Part shown: positions 11,133 to 22,251 of the stretch, in pieces
Numbering within the stretch: the stretch's first letter is position 1
How the letters are laid out: the number at the start of each line of letters is the position of its first letter
NCBI GenBank assembly: GCA_015501075.1
Contig: JADNYJ010000369.1
Location: 1 to 32,002 of the forward strand
Reading direction: 5' to 3'
DNA from: Gymnopilus junonius
Taxonomy: Eukaryota > Basidiomycota > Agaricomycetes > Agaricales > Galerinaceae
Length of the DNA stretch: 32,002 nucleotides
Position numbers and translations under genes: made by a program
Notes under the pieces: generated by a model
The model's database searches: none
Seen by the model: the letters and a program-made list of their open reading frames with translations, nothing else
What the model was told of the DNA's origin: nothing

Positions 11133-12059
11133 GCGAGTACCTTATCCGAGGAGTTACGTAGTGAAAAGGATAGTTGGTGGAAAGGGGAGGGGAAGGAGCG
11201 ACAACTGCGGGAGATGCCAGTGATTGCACTTTATGAAAAAATCTCGACTGAATAAAGTGTCGGTTAACCTTGGCCCGTGACATTTGCGGCAAGAGCTAAA
11301 ATATCCCAAAAACCGTATCTCAGAGAAGGTTGCGAAAAACCAGTCTATTTTTCGGCGATACCCAGGAAAACTCCTTGCGGTAGTCTGATTTCTTCAGCAA
11401 ATTACCTTCAGGACCGTCAATGACGTTGCCCGCGTGTGCTACATCATACCAAAAGGGTCATGAGAGGGAAAAAATGAAGAACTAAGAATAGGAATTCACC
11501 GGGCCATGCAGTTCAAGCGCTTCACTCCTTCAATCGCGTTCTCTGGATAATGCGGATCCGACGGGCCTGACACTCAACGCTGTAAAAAAGTAACACCGCA
11601 CCACTGATAACATGCCAGCTTTGAATCCCCGATAGAAGCCCAAGGCACCAGAAGTTGATTGTTAATGTGATCTGCGGCGCAAAGGCGAACCATCCCAAGA
11701 CTTTAGTTTGAGAGCATGAGCGCACGGGAGAGAAATTTAGCCTAGTAAACTTCACTTGCCACCTTGCACACAGACTATGCGGAGGCGTAGAAAGCAAGCT
11801 ACCCTTGCTTGGAAAGGTTTTATCGTCTCCGTCTGAATCAGCCACCGGCTAGTAATCACCGGGCCTGTCGGCGACGATCTAATGAAAATGGAACCGAATA
11901 GAATTCGTCTATTAATTCACCACTAAAGTGAAGGCGCCAAAGGAGCGGGTCAACAGCTTGATGGTATCAACTTGAGGAGATGTCAAGTGAGATAGTTAGG
12001 AGAGGAAAACCTTGTTGCCGTTTACTGGACAGCTCACTGCACCGATCGGTTGTCTTCAT
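11133..12059. other. Intergenic region between GT61 and amidase genes
   Basis: About 0.9 kb between the 3' end of the GT61 gene and the amidase promoter, both on the minus strand. A 107-codon minus-strand frame at 11522-11845 has hydrophobic stretches but no recognisable family and no splice partners, so I do not call it. Nothing else was recognised. Confidence 0.4.
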
Positions 12060-14187
12060 TCACAATGAAAGACGATCCTTTATTAATTGCACTACTGCCG
12101 GACCGTACACGGGAATCGTATCTGCATACCAACCGTCAGGAATGCGCCATTTTGACAAGATTATGAAAAGAACGCTCACCACTACTCTGTAGGACCTCAC
12201 CAGAATTATCTCCCTGTGTTGTGATCAGCAAGCCAGTTAAATTAATATGAATAGAAGAGGAAGGTGATCAATACCTTATCATAGCTTCCCTCAGGAGTCG
12301 TCAGTAGAGTATCATTCCATATCGAGAAATGCTTTCCGAAAATCAGTGACACATCAAAATAATCACCATGGTTGTGGCGACATACCTTGTGGCCCAAAAT
12401 TTCTGCCACTACTCCCTGATCATAGGGATTTGCAGCTAAGAACAAATAAGTAAAAGGTATTGCTAGATTCTGTCGCTTTTACTCACCACCGGGCCAGGTT
12501 ATCTCCAAGAGTGTTGATTTCGGCGACGGTGGCATCCACAGCTGATGCTAGAATGACGTCGCATCCGAATCAATAAAAAAGTTTGTTTGACAAGAGGGGC
12601 GCCACTAGCAAGTAAGCGCAAGTCTCACCGTTAAGTCAACCCCACGGACGCCCACCAGAACCTTGTTATCAATGAGTTAGACAGCCATCCAGAGAATGGA
12701 TAGGAAAATCGCTAAAAACCCAATGCTAGCGCCACACTCACCGTGCTTTTCGCTGCATACTCTACTTGCTCCACCAATGGGGCACGTTCCATGTCCAGAA
12801 CGTGAAAATCGCAGGCGCCTGCCAGTTTTAACTCTTGCATCGCATCAAGGAGAGCTTCGTGATCATTCCCGCCAAGCCTTGGCGTTGAATGTTGGTTGGA
12901 AAGGTATGTGACCAGTGGTTTCGATGAGTGTCCCCCGATCCTGATTTTTCCAAGAATAACGTCCCTAGGGTCTGGAAGGCACCCTAAAGTGTTGCGAACT
13001 ACAGTTTGTCGTATTGGTTCCCAGAAGCCCCTAGATGCCTTTACTCCGTTGGTCATCTGATCCCAAAATGCTGTGCTGAAGCTGGAGAGCGGTCATGAAA
13101 AAACGTGTTTCGACGAGCGCAGGGAGATAGAAGTAGTCGTTAGAGAAGCAACGAAGAGGATGTTTAGTTTTAACTTACTTTTTGGTAGCTGCTTCTCGAC
13201 TGACGAGTATAACGCGGTCGAATATGATAGTAGTATCAAGGTTAATGAGGTCCTGCCAATAATCCGACTGCTCAATGGTCGTGCTGGGAAAAGCGACTCT
13301 CATGAAGGGTCCAGTCATTTTGGTCTTGTCTCTCCATTCATCATTGCCGACAGCCTACAATCAATAGTTAGTAGGAAGGATAGGAAGAGTTAAGCTTGAC
13401 TCACTGGCAAGATGAACCGCGAAGGTATTTTCAAACGCCCTTGCTCCGCGCTGAGCTTTGAGTATATTCGCCAGGCTCCTAGCACAATCTCCGCCCACCA
13501 GCTATAGAAATTCTGCAAGAAACAACGAATATGAACACGACGGGTACATCAAATGGCCCAGTTACTTCATGAACTCACGTTCATTGTCGATGGAGGGTCT
13601 TTGACGATGACACTCAGTCCAGTGATCCGAATTGCTCGCTGCCCTAGAAGCTCTGTGGAAGGGAGTAAAAATTGAAGGTCCTGAAGCAGAAAAGTTAGAA
13701 AAGCATTCACAACGAATTTTTCCACCAAACCTGATCAGCAGAGTCAATACCGACAGAGTTTCCTATCGTTTCGGTCTTGGAAGGAAATTTGGACTGATCG
13801 GGGGTGAGTACGAAGAGTATCCCATTTCTCAAGTATAGGTTATCTAGAACGGTGATACCCTGCGTATATGCGCTCCCAGGAATGGTGGTCTCGACCCCGA
13901 CATCATTTGGACCAAGCAGTGCTAAAGGATCAGCTTGAGTATGGTGGCTGGAAGTATAAAGGCAGAAGCATACTTGTTTTCTCCACTCCTTCAATCTGGG
14001 ACTTTACTGAAGGAGAAACAGGTTTAAATTTCTCCTGCACCCATGCTGGAACCTCGACTTTGGAGAACGATATCTCTGGAAGTCGGAGATCAAGGTAATT
14101 CCGGCTGAATATCAAGGTCAGAACCGCCACCACGAAGATGCAGGCCAAGACCAAGCAGCATCGCAGCTCGCGACGCCTGAGAGCCAT
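12060..14187 (-). CDS. Glycosyltransferase family 61 protein, altered HG motif
   Basis: Twelve exons (14187-13974, 13921-13731, 13680-13579, 13512-13405, 13354-13179, 13075-12742, 12661-12629, 12547-12487, 12435-12386, 12331-12275, 12213-12201, 12121-12060) give 466 residues with no frame breaks. Residues about 10-26 form a signal anchor after a basic start (MALRRRELR), as in type II Golgi glycosyltransferases. GT61 landmarks follow: NLYLRNG, FYSWWAEIVLGAWRIYS, DEWRDKTKMTGPFMR, FWEPIR, THQLWMPPSPKSTLLEI, and the C-terminal IPVYGPAVVQLIKDRL. The family motif GVHGNGLT, present in the second copy at 29598-31533, reads GVRGVDLT here (residues 379-386), so the conserved histidine is lost. Exon 11 is only 13 nt. 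The sugar and acceptor are unknown, and activity is doubtful. Confidence 0.88.
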
Positions 14188-14980
14188 GGTGCAGTAGACT
14201 GAGAAGGACCCAAGCTACCATCCAAAAGTCCCAGGAAATCTTAAAGAGATGTGAAACTTGGGAGAAAGAGTTATAATCAGTGACATGAGAACCTAATCAT
14301 GCATGGCAGAACAGGCAAACGTTTGAACTTCGAACTCCGGTAGAGCTTGGCAGGAACCTAATAGGCGGAATGGAATCAAGGGGGCATCAGGTGCTATCCT
14401 GAGAATTCAGAGATATTTTAGACCTGGATCCAGCAAACTCGCGGTGACGGTGGAACCCAAACGTATTCGAGTGAATCTGGCTGCCAAATTCTAAAGCCGC
14501 ACCGAGAAGCGACCGAGGTAAACTTGACAGAACGCAAAATATATATCAAACCCCCTAGAAAATGTTCGCAGATGTCCTGGAACCTTTGCACGTATGTTTT
14601 GATGTGCCAGGCAGAGGAAGTTGCTGATAGAACGGGACTCGGGAGTCGAAGGAGAGAAAGCGAATTTTTCCGTTATTTGTCTTTCTGCCCCAAAGATAAT
14701 AAAACCTTTGTGACACGCACCACTTACTTACATAGATAAGGACGTGACAAGATCGCCGGGTTGGCCGACGTCAAATGCGCGGGTTAAGTGCTGCTCAAAG
14801 TTGTGTCACTTGTCAGCGGGAACAAAGCACTTGGGATCCTAAATACCAGTACAAATTGAGTGATCTAAGTTAAATACATATTACATATGCATAAAAAGGG
14901 TACAAGTAAAATGAATACACTAACAAACTGAGGAATAAAAAGAATGAGGAAAGTCCAAGCATTAATAAATCAAAGAAATT
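14188..14980. other. Intergenic region, no supported gene
   Basis: These 793 bp lie between the start of the GT61 gene and the end of the acidic-protein gene, both on the minus strand. They should contain the GT61 promoter and the upstream gene's 3' untranslated region. The right half (14850-14970) is A/T-rich. No coding, RNA or repeat feature is supported. Confidence 0.4.
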
Positions 14981-15927
14981 TTATGAAACGTCCATACTAT
15001 CATAGTCCGTATGCTGGAGCTCTGGGCTACTAGCAAGGGTAGGGGTAACTCCCAACTCTTCTCCATCACTCCATGCAAATAGTTCATCCTCTGGTATATC
15101 TTCGAAGTCTGCAAAAGCTGCCCTCCGTGCGTATTCTTCGGCATACTCTTCCAGTTCTTCGTCGTCAAGGTCAACCGGGGTGAGTATATCGTGTTCGCTG
15201 ACTTGAATATCGTTAATAGAGGTAGCCGAGGTCAACGGTATTGCCATGGACTCCATTGGAGACGGGTCTGTAGATATATATACCTCTCAGTAAACACCGT
15301 TCAGGACCAAGCTTAAATAATAAAACAAACCTTCCAACTCGTGCTCCCAAGAGCTGATATCCTCGAGGTCTGGGTCGAACGAAGACCCCACATCTAGGGC
15401 ATAAGATACCCTATAAGCATGCTTTTGTTTCCGGTAGCATCGGCCATTATTCTTCGGAAAAGCTAATTCAAAAAACCTCCCGTCAAAGACGTGGCTCCAA
15501 AAAGCAAATGCTAGAAGTAAAGCCCACCTCATCCTGCATAATATCTTCGTCATCCTCTTCGTCATCCTCTTCCATCTGGTAATCATCACTGCTGGGCCTC
15601 AGTGACCGTTTCCCGCGGATAGCTTTTTCTCTAGCTTTTACGGCCCTCTCAATACACCGAGCCTTCAACCTATCGCGGAGAAACGCCTTTTGGGGGTCAG
15701 CGTCTACGGAGCAACTAGGCATAGAAACAGTCCTCCGCGAGCTTGAAGAACTTCGCGAGAAGAGCGGGTCGTTGGCGCGAGAGCTTTGTACTGAGCTTTG
15801 CGACGCGCAGACAGCGAAGAAGATTGACTGGAGAGTCTGCCAGAGGAGAAGAGTTCAGAGGCCTGTACTGAAAAGGCCTCGACACCGACGGCGTCCGCGG
15901 AAGGTGTAGAGGACTTGAAGCTTGCAT
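14981..15927 (-). CDS. Acidic conserved-looking protein of unknown function, frameshifted
   Basis: Three exons are proposed: 15927-15528, 15462-15331 and 15267-14981. The protein begins MQASSPLHLPRTP with a Ser/Pro-rich stretch (FQYRPLNSSPLADSPV). It then has a basic helix (DADPQKAFLRDRLKARCIER, KAREKAIRGKR), an acidic run (MEEDDEEDDEDIMQDE), HAYRVSYALDVGSSFDPDLE, and an acidic C-terminus (EELEEYAEEYARRAAFADFE, DIPEDELFAWSDGEE). I do not recognise a named domain. It resembles hypothetical proteins of other basidiomycetes from general familiarity only. Three lost-base shifts are needed, near 15815-15835, 15720-15780 and 15430-15434. With them the coding length is exactly 274 codons. The charge pattern suggests a nuclear or chromatin-associated role, but that is inference. 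The 5' region is the least certain part. Confidence 0.55.
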
Positions 15928-16032
15928 AGTCGCCGGCGTCGCTGTCGTTGTCGAGGAGGTGCAGAGCTTTCATAAAATGTAAGCACTGGCAGTGACGCTT
16001 GTAACACTCCACACACGTGATTCAATCAAGTG

Positions 16033-16048
16033 ACGCGTCGCGACGCGT
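16033..16048. promoter_or_regulatory. Palindromic pair of ACGCGT (MCB-type) boxes
   Basis: ACGCGTCGCGACGCGT is a perfect 16-nt palindrome made of two ACGCGT hexamers separated by CGCG. It lies 106 bp upstream of the acidic protein's ATG, in a short intergenic space (15928-16207), with a CACGTG at 16014-16019 beside it. ACGCGT is the MluI cell-cycle box bound by MBF (Mbp1-Swi6 type) factors at G1/S genes in ascomycete yeasts. The sequence is seen; regulation by MBF is inferred. Confidence 0.5.
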
Positions 16049-16207
16049 TCTCTCCCCATTTGCTCCTCATTTACGAAAATATATTGCGTGTATTGCAAAA
16101 AGGGTATTTTATCAAAGAGCTAGCGCGATGTTATATAAGTACAGGATAGAGTCGATTACAGATGCCCTAACATGAATAAATGCCATTAAAGTACTGGGTT
16201 GCAACGA

Positions 16208-18128
16208 TCAAACAAGATGTCCATTTCGGTCCAAGAGCTCTATGCTGTCAATATCATGATTATCTGTCGGCAGAAAAAAAAAACATTCATCAGCGCAACA
16301 TTGCTTGAGTTAGCATAACCCACAACTCACTTCGATTAGATCCCCCTGCCAGGTAAGTATACATCATGCGCGCACGTCCTGGTCTCGTCGGCTCTGACTC
16401 CGATAGCAACGTCGGAGTAGCATCGGTTCCAGAAGAATCCGTCTGATATGATGGGCCAAAAAAAGTAATATTAGGGTACGTCAATTCTTCTGTTGGCGCC
16501 ATCGATCTGCTTGTCCATGAGATACCAGCGCAGGGTGGCGCAAGTTGAGCATCAGTCGGGAGATCGTCACGGAGGACAAGCTTTGGATCAGATGTAAGTT
16601 CAACCAACGAAATAGGCAAAGTGAACGGAACTACTGACACGTTAGTGAGCGTCGTTGCTACACCTCTTGTGTATGGCTGATGTTAGGACCGGTCTCGGTC
16701 AAGATAGCCTTTGATACAAGGTTCAAAATGTCTACTCACTGTCCCGAACTAGAATGAAACAGGAGTCAAGTACCAAAAACAGGAAGATAAGTATATCCCT
16801 TACCATGAAGGTCAGCATGTTACCAAGGTTAGCCGCGACCATTATACTGATTCTCTTGATATCAATTTTGGTGAGAAAGACGGTAAAAGCAACTAGCTTA
16901 CCAGAAAAACACAGCGCCTGAAAAGACAGTCAGCCAAATAAAAATTAAGGGATGAGCGTCCAAACTCACCGTCGCGTAGCAATACTGTCAATAAAGTAAT
17001 TTCTTTTGCGTGTGGAAAGGAAAAGGCCTTGTATAATGTCATCCCGAAGACCAGAGTATCGAAGAAAAGCAATCCCCCCCATGCGGCGCCCAAGCCTGAA
17101 TAAATGATGAATCGATCCTATCAGCGGCGCAAAAAGGAAAAAAATCTGTAACTTACGAGTAGCCCTACACGGTTTTAACGTTATCTTATCAAGACAGTAT
17201 CTGGCATAGACAAGAGGAAAAGCGTACTGGTAACGTGTCAAAGACGATGCACAGCCTGTGGGAATGAGAACGTCGGGAAAGGTTTCCTTTTTGCCTCCAA
17301 GAACCGCCCACTACAAGCAGAAACGAGATGGAATCAGAATTCCTTGATAGATTGCTCAGAAGAATGTCGCTCGGCTTCACATGAGCCAGCAAGGAGTAGA
17401 AATAACTTACACAGCCAACTGCCACCGCAAGAGCAGCGACGATTATTTGTAATGCGAGCACCTTCACGCTACATTCGTACAGCGCATAGATGCGCATTAT
17501 CATCATACCTGTGGACATAACCTTTGTGAGAAAAGCAGTGATAGAGAGGCGCTGCTGCTTACATGCAACGACGAGCTGGATGACAATAGCCAGGTACTGG
17601 TGATAAGACTGCAATGAGTGGCAACTAGAATGGAGGAAATTAGACTCATGTCGGGCACAATAAGCAGTTCGGAACGTCAGCCGAGGCCAGGCTTACATCT
17701 AGAGGGTCATAAGTTTTCACTCCATATACAACATTCAAAAAGACTCACTGATATCTTGGCAGGATTCGCCGTCGACCAAAAGAATTCCATCATCACTGGA
17801 GCATGTCCCAGCAAAGACGCGTATCGATTGAAGTAGAAGAATCCTGTGGCCCAATTCAATCTTCCGGAGCACCAAAATCGCTCTACCTCGGGGACGAAGG
17901 TCAAGAAGTAGTCGTATACGAGAAGGGCTAAAGGAAGAAGGGATGACAATATGTTCCTCAGAATAACGCTTACGCTGACAGAAAATGAAAATGACTGACT
18001 GAAAGCTGCTAAATTAATGTAATAGTTGACAGCACTAGAGATGATGTCAGAGACGGACAGATTCCACGAGTCGAAGTGAAAGTAGCTCACAAGCCTGCAA
18101 GGTCGTTCAGCGTTACATCCTCCGCCAT
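16208..18128 (-). CDS. DUF6533 multi-pass membrane protein with microexons
   Basis: Fourteen exons are traced: 18128-18091, 18034-18000, 17927-17749, 17698-17697, 17624-17563, 17508-17411, 17310-17228, 17164-17157, 17095-16970, 16917-16902, 16846-16804, 16748-16740, 16676-16331 and 16263-16208. They give 366 residues with no frame break. The DUF6533 signature is LLVYDYFLTFVPEVERFW followed by NWATGFFYFNRY. Further membrane segments include YHQYLAIVIQLVVAC, LALQIIVAALAVAVGC, GLLFFDTLVFGMTLY and IMVAANLGNMLTFM, then PYTRGVATTLTN and a polar cytosolic-type tail. This is a basidiomycete-expanded family with a receptor-like topology but no proven ligand. Exons of 8, 16 and 9 nt are flanked by introns of 52-63 nt and are required for the family sequence. 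The 2-nt exon is less certain. Confidence 0.85.
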
Positions 18129-19369
18129 CTCCAAGAACCCTTTCGCGATCTCCCACTTTGTGTCAAGGAGAATGCTAGTTCATGCAGTGGGAACCTGAGT
18201 CGCACGACAGTATCGCTGAGCTCTGAATATTCGGCACGCAAGACGAGAGAGCCTAATAAATCGGAAAAGCACCAGGGCCGGGACGAACTTGGACGCAATG
18301 AAGCAAGGAAAGATAAACAGAATGGCAGCCTATAGGTAAGAATTGACCCTCGTTGCCCTTCCTCGACCGAGTACGATTACTGAACCTTAAGCCTCGAGGT
18401 GAAGGAGTCAATAAGGTTCAGAGCCCAAATATCTTCGTTGCGTAACTTGTGATGTCGTAGTCTTCGTCAGTTCAAAGGGTGGAGGGTCAGAAGGATGAAG
18501 GAAGCGAGCAAAGAAGAAAAATCGGCGATACAAGTAGCTCTCATGCCGCCACATGAGTTAGAAATCATCCGGTGGGCCAGGCGAAGTTCGAGGTTCCGAT
18601 GCTGATGACGATCATTCGACGTTCTGATGTTCATTCACTTCGCATCGTCGTGGGGACTATTTCCCCGATTGGAGGTCAGTCTATGGTCAGTCGGTTACTA
18701 TTAGAGTTAGGCTCGGTAATGATGTGATGTATATATACAAACAGGTCTCGGTGCACATCTTCCTGAGGCTATGACCACAGCAAATATATGGCATCTCCCA
18801 AAGTCTGGATGACCTCTAGATCATGTTGTACCTTAGGTCACCGTCCCGGCCAACGAGCCACCAAGGTCCAATAATGAGTCGGGTCGCTGCGATCATGTGT
18901 CCCTATGTTATTTGAGTCCTATAAATTGGTATTAGGAATCAGATCTGCGGATAATTGAACCATGTACTCGAAGGCGTCAAGGGTCAGAAAACTTTACAGT
19001 GTACATGGAATAGGTGTGTAGTTTTAGACCGTGATCCTTACCACCGAACGTGCATTCGTCACGTGGAGCAACTGATAATTTGAAGGGATATGGGACTGCT
19101 ATTAAGAGCATCTGCTTGCAAAAGATGATTCCCGGCTCGGTAACGATTCGATGTTGGCCAGTTATCAAAGAACTCTAGCGTTTAATATTGCAAAGAACGG
19201 GCTATGCCTTGAGCGGCAAGATGCCGGAGAAGGATTTGTATCTATCTATCCACAAACCCGTGCGTGGACCCTAGTGCGAAAACCTGAAATTTGTTTCGAA
19301 ATGATCATCAGGATCACCCTTCGATATATATGCTTCACCCACCTTGACTCTTTCCTAGAATATATGGCA
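18129..19369. other. Intergenic region between DUF6533 and kinase-like genes
   Basis: A 1.24-kb stretch with no supported gene. GGCTCGGTAATGATGTGATG at 18710 partly recurs as GGCTCGGTAACGATTCGATG at 19132. Around 19100-19140 there is a short tRNA-alanine-like string (AAGAGCATCTGCTTGCAA), but it lacks paired acceptor and T arms. Neither amounts to a called feature. Confidence 0.35.
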
Positions 19370-20273
19370 TTACTCCAGCGTGATGCCTGCTCTCTTCAGC
19401 TTGATCCCAAGATGTATTGTATCGTTGAATGCGGAAAGCATCTTGTTCCAACGCTCGTCACTTTCTTCATCCCCCTCATGTGTGCGTTACTGAAATCAAT
19501 TAGCACCATTCTCGAAAATTCCCCCGCTTCATTCTCATTCCCTGACAGGAGAATATTGTCAGCTCTGATATCCAAATAGATCAGACCCAGGCTCCAGTGC
19601 CCTGACCTGCGAGACAGCATCGACCACCGGCATGTAGATACTTGGCTGGAGAGTCCCAATCGGATTAGACAGGAGGAACTCTGAGAACTTGATGCTAGGT
19701 ATATATTCCTTTAGGATGACGGAAGGTTGGACTGAGCAAGTGTCCGGTGGGGGAATAAGCTTTCCAGCGTCGAAGAAAGTTGGAATGATGCTTCCCTGGA
19801 ATGATTTCAGGTGCGCATACGAGGATACTTCCGCTTCATAGTAGCACCTCATATACTGGTAGTATTGCTCTTCAAAATAACAACTCTTATCTCCGTCTTC
19901 ATAGTATTCTTCTGGCCTTTCTTCGTCATCTTTAAGGGGGGCTTCCAACCGATTCTGGGCAGTGAGAGTCTCAGCCTTCAAGGACCATGGGGAGGGTGTG
20001 GCACAGCCCATGGACTGAGAGATGGAATTTGGAGACCGAAAGTGGATTTCAATATAACGTGGATCGAACACCTTCATGACCAGTTGCGGGGGGAAACTCT
20101 GGCAGCGCTGCAGAAACCAAATATGTCTGAGATTTGGTGAAAGGCAGAAAAGGCTTGAAATTTTTCAAAGAAGTGGACACGCGTTCGTAAAGCTGAACGG
20201 TGGCGATTTCTCCTGGAGATATCGATAGCGCACTAGAGCCTCCATTTTTCATAGTATCGGGAGGAAGGGACAT
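19370..20273 (-). CDS. Protein kinase-like protein, three frameshifts
   Basis: A single exon starts at ATG 20273 (MSLPPDTMKN) and ends at TAA 19370. The kinase-like fold is visible: beta-3 QLVMKVFDPRY with the ATP-binding Lys, helix-C CYYEAEVSSYAHL, hinge-like VILKEYI, catalytic loop LIYLDIRADNILL with Asp and Asn, and metal-binding DFS in VLIDFSNAHM. It then ends DEESDERWNKMLSAFNDTIH and KLKRAGITLE. This matches the kinase-like proteins abundant in Agaricomycetes; the substrate is unknown. Three one-base shifts are needed: an extra base in the six-G run at 20088-20093 (plus strand), an extra base at CCC 19586-19588, and a missing base at CCCCC 19471-19475. Counting them gives exactly 301 codons (300 residues). 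It is either a recent pseudogene or indel errors. Confidence 0.7.
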
Positions 20274-22251
20274 GGAGGCGAAAATTAATTATGTTTGTTG
20301 AGTCATCTTTAGACTTTATACCACCTAGGAGTATATATGTAGGGTATGATGAGGCCGCTTGCAGGAAGAACTCGATTATTTGAGAGACTAACTTTTCAGA
20401 GACGTAAAGCAGCTGCAGGAAGGTTTCGTTTTACAATCAGAAACCAGTCGGCGACTCGGTTCAGTCCAGGGTCCGGGTGACGGCAAAGGTTAAGCCGGTA
20501 CATTTATTACGTAAATTTTTCTTTCCCTTGACTGCCAGCAGCCTCGAACTTACTCTGAAGTCCTGTCTGTTACAGTCTGTTCCTTCCTACATTGTAACTT
20601 CCGCCGCTGGACAATCCATTGATATCTTATTCTTCTCACGAAATACCAAGGTCTACCTCCAGCTTCAAGTTTGAACCATGCTGAGAAACATCGTTGTTTG
20701 GGCTAAAATTGCCTGAGTGGTTGAAGCTATGGGAAAAAGGATACACTCACTTGTGACGGAGGTTCTCGTGTCTGGCAGTATGTTTTCAATAGCTCTGTTC
20801 TTGTTCATCACATTAATCATATTCGACGCGTCCAGGCATCTATTTCTTCTGTCGACTACCCGAATAGAAGGCAAGAGCCTCCTTTAATCTTCACATTGCG
20901 ACGCGTTGGCCTGTCAGTTTTCCGCGATGCTCATGGTGGAAATGGAAATGTTAGGCAAGGTAAGCACATGTTCCATTAGAGTTATGTTCTGCGGTCTAAC
21001 GTCGTTCTTCCTCAAGCACAACTGAATATCGGCGCGTATTGCATATTTCAAGATCAATCTTCCTGTATTGCCGGAAGCGACAGTTTAATGTTATTTCTCT
21101 TGGAACGTGCGACTGCGCCGTTTATGCAGTTAGAACACGCCTGGTAAGTTTTAATCCATAGCCTATCCTCCTCGGTTGGAACGAGGATTATATTCGTTGC
21201 TCCATTCTGATCGCCGTCTTTTACTTAGACGTGGCGAATTCACACTCGGCGTAGCGGCTAGGCTAATACAGTGTGTCGCTTGAGCTTTCACTGCTTTGCG
21301 GGTTGTGTATACAGCGCTGCCATTTCCTCGCCACCGCCGCCGCCGCCATTCAACGCTATATGGACGTGTACTATGATGGTCAGGAGTATATTTGCATTTC
21401 TCTAGCAAGTTGACTTGCTTGGGGACATGACTAATGCGCGATTGTAATATCACTACATCACGTTCATTTCGTTGGTCAGTATTTAGTCTTGCTTTTTTCG
21501 CATCCAAAAAAAATTTGATTTCTTGCTCTACAGCCGCCTTATGGAAAGAATGCAATAGAACTATTCGATCAGTTTATATCGTTAGCGCATGAGAGCGGTC
21601 GACTATTCCGTACTTGTTTCCTCGGAGGTCTTGTTTTTCCAAAAACGCGCACCAGAACGAATTGCCTGATTTGGTTCAACCTTGATCGACCACCTCCTCG
21701 GCTTTGAGTTCGTGAGCAATGCAGGAATTAGATTATAATTATCCCAATTTGAGACAGATCAGAAAAGACGTCTATGTGTGTCCCTTTATAGTCAAACGCA
21801 TTCGCGGATACGCGTCGGTGCTCATCCAAAGTTCTATTTTAGGTTATTTTAGGTCTTTCCTGTGGTGTTCTTCGTCAATTACAGTCGAAGATCGATGATG
21901 CTTTCTTGTATTCCGGGTTGACAGTGACTCGGCGCGTGGGGTTGATATTTGATGGCTGGTGGTGAGTAATTACGTGTATGCGTTGAGTATTGACGTGTAC
22001 ACGACGTTGATTGAGCTTTGATTAGAACAGTCAAAGTTTGGGGTTATGGGCACTGATTGAGTTGGCGTTCAGCATTGGATGTTTTGTAAGAGGCGAATGC
22101 GGTATGATAATGTCAGGACATTTTTTTTGCGCTATAAAAATCAAGTTTCTTATGTTGGAACACTTTTTAGGGTTTTCGACAGAAGAAGGTCAAAGACGAA
22201 AGTTACTCGAGGACGAGAAGCGCGGATGAACCTTTTTCTGGATAGATCATG
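20274..22251. other. Divergent intergenic region, no supported gene
   Basis: About 2 kb between the kinase-like gene (minus strand) and the leader of the RRM gene (plus strand). Open frames are short and without family resemblance, including a 130-codon minus-strand frame at 21163-21555. Two ACGCGT hexamers lie at 20826-20831 and 20901-20906. A short CCGCCGCCGCC run lies near 21340. I see no transposon or RNA gene. Confidence 0.4.

Noticed and set aside
11522..11845. 107-codon minus-strand frame with hydrophobic stretches.
   Set aside because: No family resemblance, no splice partners and no promoter signal; compatible with chance.
19095..19150. tRNA-alanine-like string including AAGAGCATCTGCTTGCAA.
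   Set aside because: The anticodon-loop-like part is suggestive, but the closing stem pair is mismatched, there is no proper T arm (GGTTCGANNCC) and no pairing acceptor stem.
21163..21555. 130-codon minus-strand frame.
   Set aside because: Arg/Ser-rich translation over a GC-rich trinucleotide run with no recognisable motif.
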